Source: Jimgerdemannia flammicorona (lineage: Eukaryota; Mucoromycota; Endogonomycetes; Endogonales; Endogonaceae). From it: DNA of 12,240 bases. Shown here piece after piece: positions 8,352 to 12,240 of this stretch. Location of the stretch: positions 1-12,240 of the forward strand of contig RBNI01005698.1 in the NCBI GenBank assembly GCA_003990745.1, in the 5' to 3' direction. The position numbers were made by a program, and so were the translations under genes. How positions within the stretch are numbered: the first letter of the stretch is position 1; the number at the start of each line of letters is the position of its first letter. Under the pieces are notes generated by a model that was not told the origin of the DNA, did not search any database, and saw only the letters and a list, made by a program, of their open reading frames with translations.

Positions 8352-9542
8352 ATGCCCAACCACCTTGAACCCTGGACAATTACCATCATCAACTGGACTT
8401 GGAAACAGTTTGAACTAGACAATACTATACTCAGAAAAAGAGGAAAGCTAATAATATCTAAATACAAGAAGTATCAAGTAATGAAAGAAGTACATGAGCA
8501 AGGACATCTAGGAGGAACCAACACATATGATAAGGCAAGAAAAATATATAGTGGCCCAATATGGAAGAAGACCTGTGCCAATTTGTCAAAGGGTATGACA
8601 AGTGCCAAAAACAGAAATAAGATTAGCAAGACCAGGCACCCAGATCATCAAGAATTGAGCCTATCCCCTTCCACCACATTGCAATGGATATCGTTGGACC
8701 ACTACTAGTAATACTATCAGGAAACTGCTATATTATAGTTATTGTAGATCTCTTTACCAAATGGATAGAAGCAAGAGCATTACAGAAGCCAATGCCTTCT
8801 CTATAGCTGACTTCCTGCACTGAGAAATCATCTGTCACTACAAGATACCAAAGCAAATCACAACAGACTGTGGCACAGAATTTGTCAATAGATTCCATGA
8901 GATAATGTATTAGAAATACAAGATCCAGTACATCAAGACCACTACATACCACCCTCAAGGAAATGGACAGACAGAGAGAACCAACAAGACCCTCAAGAAC
9001 ATCCTAGCAAAGATCTCAGAGACATATGAGAATTGGGATAACTATCTCCCAACTGCCCTCTCTGTCCTATGAGACATACAGTTACAGAGCACACACTTTA
9101 CCCCAAGGGAACTGCTCTTTAGAGAAGAAGATTCTGATAGAACCTCAGCTACAAATCTAGACCTAACTTGGAGATGAGTTGATGTAGAAATCTGGAAACT
9201 ATACTAAATCAGGAAAAAGGCTGAAGATTACATCATCAAGTCACAAGTGCTGATAAGAAAGAATACAGAAAAGAATTACAAGACCTTAGAACCATCCAAA
9301 TCGAAGAAAAGGTCCTACTGTATCAAAATATGATAGAAGCCTCATGGTCACAAAAACTGGAGCCCAAATGGAAAGGATACTTCTATATACAAGATATCAA
9401 AGGAACTACCTTCTGGCTTAGAAAAATCTCAGGGACCATACTGTCTACCACAGTACATAGGAACAGACTCAAGAAGTACTATGAACCTATACAAGAGAAG
9501 AAAAACGTAATGACTGCCCACAAGGTTCTAGTCTGTGAATAA
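8352..9542 (+). other. Integrase domain of Gypsy B
   Basis: The integrase would insert the cDNA into the genome. The N-terminal HHCC finger shows H-x3-H at 8493-8507 (VHEQGH); in the second pair the first Cys is Tyr (TAT at 8594-8596) and the second is C 8603-8605. The catalytic core has D in MDIVGP (8687), D in TTDCGTEF (8866) and E in GQTERTN (8974); the last two are exactly 35 residues apart, a DD35E arrangement. The C-terminal part has LEPKWKGYFYI, a GPY/F-like module, and VHRNRLKKYY. I see no chromodomain. Frames switch at about 8561, 8787 and before 9310, with stops at 8618, 8624, 8821, 8911, 9070, 9175 and 9205. Confidence 0.85.
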
Positions 9543-9597
9543 TAACAGTATGTCTCATAACTAGCAGACTATCTGTCTGGACTATTCTCTAAGAGAT
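9543..9597 (+). other. Spacer between pol and the third ORF
   Basis: This short AT-rich spacer follows the pol stop. I see no polypurine tract, LTR start or promoter in it, which argues that the downstream ORF belongs to the same element. Confidence 0.4.
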
Positions 9598-10961
9598 ATG
9601 GCACCAGCAACTACTTATCTATAAGACTTTCAAAGCCAGAGGAGTTCAAACTGTCAACTGATTGGTCAAGATCAGAATCAGGCCCTTGCTCTATATGAAG
9701 AGAGTAACTCTTCACTATTACACCAAAATACAAAGAGAAGACACTAGCCCATAAACACCACTTTTTGACCCCTTGCCAGAGGTTATGAGATCAGCAAATT
9801 TTTCAGGACTAGACCAATGAATAAGGATGCTCAAGAAGATCCTTATTCAGAAAGAAGATGTAACAGTGACCCCAGAATGATGACATCAGCACAGGAGACA
9901 GTCTTTCCTTATAAGCCACCAGATCAGAGTATAAGAAGATCATATAGCATATGAGATGAGCAATGATGACCAACTGTGAGTCATTGTGACCACAGTATGA
10001 GTATCTTGAGGAATATAAAAGAAGGATCAAGGAATTGCAGTAGCAGCAACCAACAAGACCCACTAATCCCAAAATAGTTCAAAGACTTACTACAAACAAA
10101 ATACCTGCTGCTCACCAAACCTCAAGGTCAAGGAATCGCCAAGACATCTCAGTCAAAGAAAGGATGTTCTAAGACATCAGAAGAGCTATGAGGACCTGCT
10201 CAAGAAGAACTCCTAGTGTCAACCTGGATACTGGTGACCCTTATCATTATATCCTCTACTACTATGAAATGGAAACAAGGATCACCATTGCTACTAAATA
10301 CCTCCAAATATGGCAGGAGTATGAAATAAGAAATCTCCTCTGCCAGAAGTTCCCACAGGTCAGCACTCAAGAGCTACAAGATGCCACTCTCATGGATATA
10401 TATGAAACAAGAACAGTTAATAAGATCCATTAGATCTTCAGGCATGTACTATGGTCGATCCCCAACTTGAAGTATGTTAGAGTCTCAGATTTCAGAGACC
10501 TGTCATCCCACCATATTAATACACTAGAAGCCAGGGTAGCCATAGAAGTCCAGTCTACTATCACTCTCAATAGTGATGAAGTAGAAGACTTCTGGTATCC
10601 CATTCTCCAGGACAACCTAGATCAATTCCTGCAAGGATTGATCTCAGTATTCCAAGGTCCAAGCATCCAGGTTAGACCTCTCCAAGACCCCACATTTGTT
10701 CCCTATTTTGTGGAAGAAAATCTCATAGACTGGAGAGCTCCAGATCTCCTTGTTCTCACTGCTGCCACTGCTGAATATGATGATGTCATCAGCAATGATG
10801 TTATCCCATGTGATATATATGAAGCATACAAAGTATGTAAAATGTGCGACCTACATAATGACAATAATGAGACAAATGAGACATTTACAGACCTTATCTC
10901 CTTTGAAGACATTCTGACCTCTGATGATGAAGCCCCAATGGTCTTGAACATTCTGCTCTAA
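9598..10961 (+). pseudogene. Unrecognised third ORF between integrase and presumed 3' LTR
   Basis: Starting 56 bases after the pol stop, a coding-like stretch can be followed on the same strand. From the ATG at 9598 one frame runs to about 9952 (stops at 9622, 9745, 9766), then the next frame runs from about 9960 to the TAA ending at 10961. The 10188-10961 part is 257 codons with a single stop, TAG 10431-10433, between KIH and IFRHV. Further TAG/TGA/TAA codons upstream (9987, 10041, 10170) also fit lost Gln or Arg. Features seen are a Gln/Arg/Lys-rich helical segment with a Gln run near 10038, a Tyr-rich patch HYILYYYE at about 10234, an acidic C-terminal third, and a C-x2-C-x2-H at about 10843. 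There is no signal peptide, transmembrane segment, CCHC knuckle or enzyme motif, so it is neither an Env nor a recognisable Gag. It may be an accessory protein of this lineage. Confidence 0.55.
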
Positions 10962-10967
10962 TTCTGA

Positions 10968-11102
10968 GATAACACTGAATTGTTTCAGCACCAGCATTTT
11001 TATATAACACTGAATTGTTCCAGTACTGGCATTTTGATATAATACTGAATTGTTCCAGCACCAGTATTTTGATATAATACTGAATTATACCAGCATTCTG
11101 AA
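10968..11102 (+). repeat. 35-bp tandem repeat, about 3.9 copies
   Basis: Units start at 10968, 11003, 11038 and 11073; the first three are exactly 35 bases and the last is shortened. Each begins with a form of ATAAYACTGAATTGTT and ends with a CAGYATTTT-like stretch. In the third unit AATACTG pairs with CAGTATT, so it can form a 7-bp stem; in the second unit CCAGTACTGG is a perfect 10-base palindrome. The array lies in the presumed U3 of the LTR, where enhancer-like repeats are common. Confidence 0.88.
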
Positions 11103-11221
11103 CCTATACAATCATTATACCAACCCTGGAACTTAGCAGTTTTTCCTGTCCTGGCATTTTATTTTATTTATTGGAATTTATATTTAGCTTTATATATTAG
11201 CAACCATTGAATTATATTTTG

Positions 11222-11229
11222 TATAAATA
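11222..11229 (+). promoter_or_regulatory. TATA box of LTR-like promoter
   Basis: TATAAATA lies in the LTR-like region, 19 bases before a poly(A) signal. In LTR retrotransposons the TATA box marks the U3/R border, with transcription starting about 30 bases downstream. The sequence match is clear; the function is inferred from position. Confidence 0.5.
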
Positions 11230-11248
11230 CCTCTCTTATTTCCTCTAA

Positions 11249-11254
11249 AATAAA
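11249..11254 (+). terminator. AATAAA poly(A) signal in LTR-like region
   Basis: A canonical AATAAA hexamer just downstream of the TATA box fits the R-region polyadenylation signal of an LTR. In AT-rich DNA such a hexamer can occur by chance. Confidence 0.4.
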
Positions 11255-11494
11255 GTCAGTCCATTTAGTCAACTCAGTGCAATATACACACTTCCTTGCA
11301 AGCAATCTAAGAGATAACAAGATAGTTAAAGATAAGAAGTTTGAGGATTATAAGACCTTGGGAAGGCACTCCAATAAGAACTTGCTTATAACAAACTTGA
11401 GTTAGTCTAAGAGATATATCTTGAAGAGAATCAGGCATATTTGAAGAACTCAGCGACCACTATATGATAATATATACATAGGTTGGCTTGAGTT

Positions 11495-11832
11495 GTAATG
11501 TACTACTGTCCATCAAGATGAAAATAAGTAGACTTCAAGATTGCATCACTAGGAGATCATAACTTGATCTTAGGAAAACTCTGGCTTATGAAATACAACT
11601 CAGACATTGATTGGTACAAGAATAAAGTCACCCTACTTCAAGATGGAGCCAACATTACAATCAAGACAGACAAGACTCAAGCAAGACCCAGATTGCAACA
11701 CTATCAGCTATATAGTACAAGAAAGCACTCAAGAAGGCAATGCATGCCTTTATTGTAATGATCTACCCCAAGAAACAAAACAAGAGACTATCAGTTAATG
11801 AAAGCATCAAGTTACTGCTAGAGAAATTCAAG
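11495..11832 (+). pseudogene. Gypsy C: protease C-terminus and PR-RT linker fragment
   Basis: This is a fragment of a gypsy pol from a different family. In one frame (from about 11528) it reads VDFKIASLGDHNLILGKLWLMKYN... then DIDW, the C-terminal half of a gypsy protease (usual form LILG-x-PWL-x-KYNP-x-IDW). Near 11710 the frame shifts and continues as YKKALKKAMHAFIVMI, then SIKLLLEKFKG, a familiar linker before the RT (usually LLxxFKDVF). The protease active-site DTG half and Gag are missing, and stops at 11519, 11525 and 11713 mark decay. Coding stops abruptly at about 11832, where LINE D begins. Its protease differs from that of Gypsy B (ILIGNQWL), and no dUTPase is present. Confidence 0.7.
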
Positions 11833-12240
11833 GGGTGGTATGGTTGCAGATGCTGTAGAGGAATGTCATGTTGAATTTCCATGCTGGGCATCTGGTAGAT
11901 GGTGGCCAACTTGATTGTGAGGAGTGTTATAATGTAGGACAAGTTGGGGGATTTGTGTAAATGCCAGAACATTGGCTGGGGGAATGTGAGGTTTTGAGGG
12001 ACTTTTGGATAGCTATCGGGAACCAGCTAGGTGTAGAGAGGAGGCCAGATGGAGAGAGAGATCACTGGGAGGATTTACAATCTCAACTAGTAGAAGGTGT
12101 TGGCAATGAGTGGCTCACTATAGGGTGGGTTTTAGTAGTATAGGTAAGGTTGGCTGGACATTGGCTCTTTGTTTTCGAGGAAGGGCAATAGATAGGTATG
12201 CAGGAGAAGTTGTTATGGTGTTGGGAGATTTGCTGACTAA
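11833..12240 (+). mobile_element. LINE D: 5'-truncated, decayed second copy of the LINE tail
   Basis: Translated on the plus strand, this matches the C-terminal end of LINE A ORF2 residue by residue over about 130 codons: RNVMLN, GHLVDGG, C-x2-C, NVGQ, PEHWLGECEVL, GVGNEWLT, GWVL, LAGHW, VFEEGQ. The zinc-type motif keeps its spacing (C 11916, C 11925, H 11970, C 11985). Stops at 11856, 11958, 12141 and 12189 replace expected Arg, Gln, Trp and Gln. Homology begins at about 11835, matching LINE A position 547 on the opposite strand, so everything upstream of the tail is absent, as expected for a 5'-truncated LINE insertion. It lies in Gypsy C and continues past the right edge. It has about two CpGs, so it is older than LINE A. 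Confidence 0.85.

Larger units (their letters stand above)
5670..9542 (+). pseudogene. Gypsy B pol polyprotein, degenerate
   Basis: This is a decayed pol polyprotein of about 1,290 codons. One frame holds from about 5670 to 7560 and contains the protease, a linker, the dUTPase and most of the RT, so these were one translation unit. The frame then shifts near 7560, 7835, 8350, 8561, 8787 and between 9210 and 9310. In-frame stops occur at 5838, 6006, 6135, 6168, 6261, 6357, 6912, 7425, 7512, 7633, 7816, 8003, 8306, 8618, 8624, 8821, 8911, 9070, 9175 and 9205 (first base). Most sit where Gln, Arg or Trp would be expected. Arg is encoded almost only by AGA or AGG. The frame ends at TAA 9540-9542. 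Confidence 0.87.
5661..11490 (+). mobile_element. Gypsy B: dUTPase-bearing Ty3/gypsy LTR retrotransposon, 5' part missing
   Basis: Plus-strand coding in the order protease, Cys/His linker, dUTPase, RT, RNase H, integrase matches Ty3/gypsy (Metaviridae) pol, with PR before RT and integrase last. A further reading frame (9598-10961) and LTR-like noncoding sequence follow. Gag, primer-binding site and 5' LTR are absent: the element starts abruptly at the protease, next to the 5' end of LINE A. CpG is nearly absent (seven in 5701-9542 by my count). Both ends are approximate; the right end is set where fragments of another gypsy family begin, and I could not find LTR termini because only one LTR could be in the window. 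Confidence 0.82.
10962..11490 (+). other. LTR-like noncoding region, probably Gypsy B 3' LTR
   Basis: This AT-rich region has no supported ORF. It begins with a 35-bp tandem repeat, then a TATA box (11222-11229) followed 19 bases later by AATAAA (11249-11254), a compact promoter-plus-poly(A) arrangement typical of the U3/R part of an LTR. It sits where the 3' LTR of Gypsy B should be. I could not find convincing TG...CA termini, a polypurine tract or a primer-binding site. From about 11255 to 11490 nothing further is recognised. Confidence 0.5.

Noticed and set aside
5691..9542. Alternative genetic code (TAG/TAA read as Gln, TGA as Arg)
   Set aside because: Stops do fall at Gln and Arg sites, but frameshifts, active-site losses and near-absent CpG all point to mutational decay, and TGA also replaces Trp at 7816.
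9598..10961. Envelope gene in a gypsy element
   Set aside because: No signal peptide, transmembrane segment or fusion-peptide-like stretch is visible.
10968..11102. CRISPR-like array
   Set aside because: The 35-bp units are directly adjacent with no unique spacers, in a eukaryotic-type LTR context.
11255..11490. Possible primer-binding site or LTR end
   Set aside because: No stretch convincingly complementary to a tRNA 3' end next to a CA terminus could be identified by eye.

Overview
The window looks like fungal nuclear DNA made almost entirely of dead, nested retrotransposons. I see no host gene, tRNA, rRNA, CRISPR array or bacterial-type operon. The evidence for a fungus is indirect: an APE/RT LINE with a Cys-Cys-His-Cys tail, a Ty3/gypsy (Metaviridae) element carrying a dUTPase domain (from memory, such elements are reported from the basidiomycete Phanerochaete chrysosporium), and C-to-T/CpG decay. 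Basidiomycota is my best guess, with low confidence; no marker gene is present.

Layout. (1) 1-~5660, minus strand: a nearly complete LINE ('LINE A') with a 5' UTR, ORF1 (3668-5521, tandem RRM-like folds, no zinc knuckle) and ORF2 (101-3636: endonuclease, reverse transcriptase, C-x2-C-x14-H-x4-C tail). ORF2 has nine in-frame stops and one frameshift. (2) ~5661-~11490, plus strand: a degenerate gypsy element ('Gypsy B') with its gag and 5' LTR missing. Its pol order is aspartic protease, Cys/His-rich linker, dUTPase, RT, RNase H, integrase with a GPY/F-like tail. An unrecognised third reading frame follows (9598-10961), then LTR-like noncoding DNA with a 35-bp tandem repeat, a TATA box and AATAAA. 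(3) ~11495-~11832, plus: a protease-to-RT linker fragment of a different gypsy family ('Gypsy C'). (4) ~11833-12240, plus: a 5'-truncated, decayed second copy of the LINE tail ('LINE D'), which breaks Gypsy C.

History. CpG is almost absent from Gypsy B (I count seven CpG in 5701-9542) and rare in Gypsy C and LINE D, but common in LINE A. LINE A is therefore probably the youngest element and probably landed in the gag/protease region of an already decayed Gypsy B. That would explain the abrupt start of Gypsy B at its protease. Most stops lie where family consensus expects Arg, Gln or Trp, and several active-site changes are G-to-A or C-to-T, fitting cytosine methylation with deamination or RIP-like mutation.

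The points of most biological interest are the dUTPase in the pol polyprotein, the Cys/His cluster just before it, and the extra ORF between integrase and the presumed 3' LTR.
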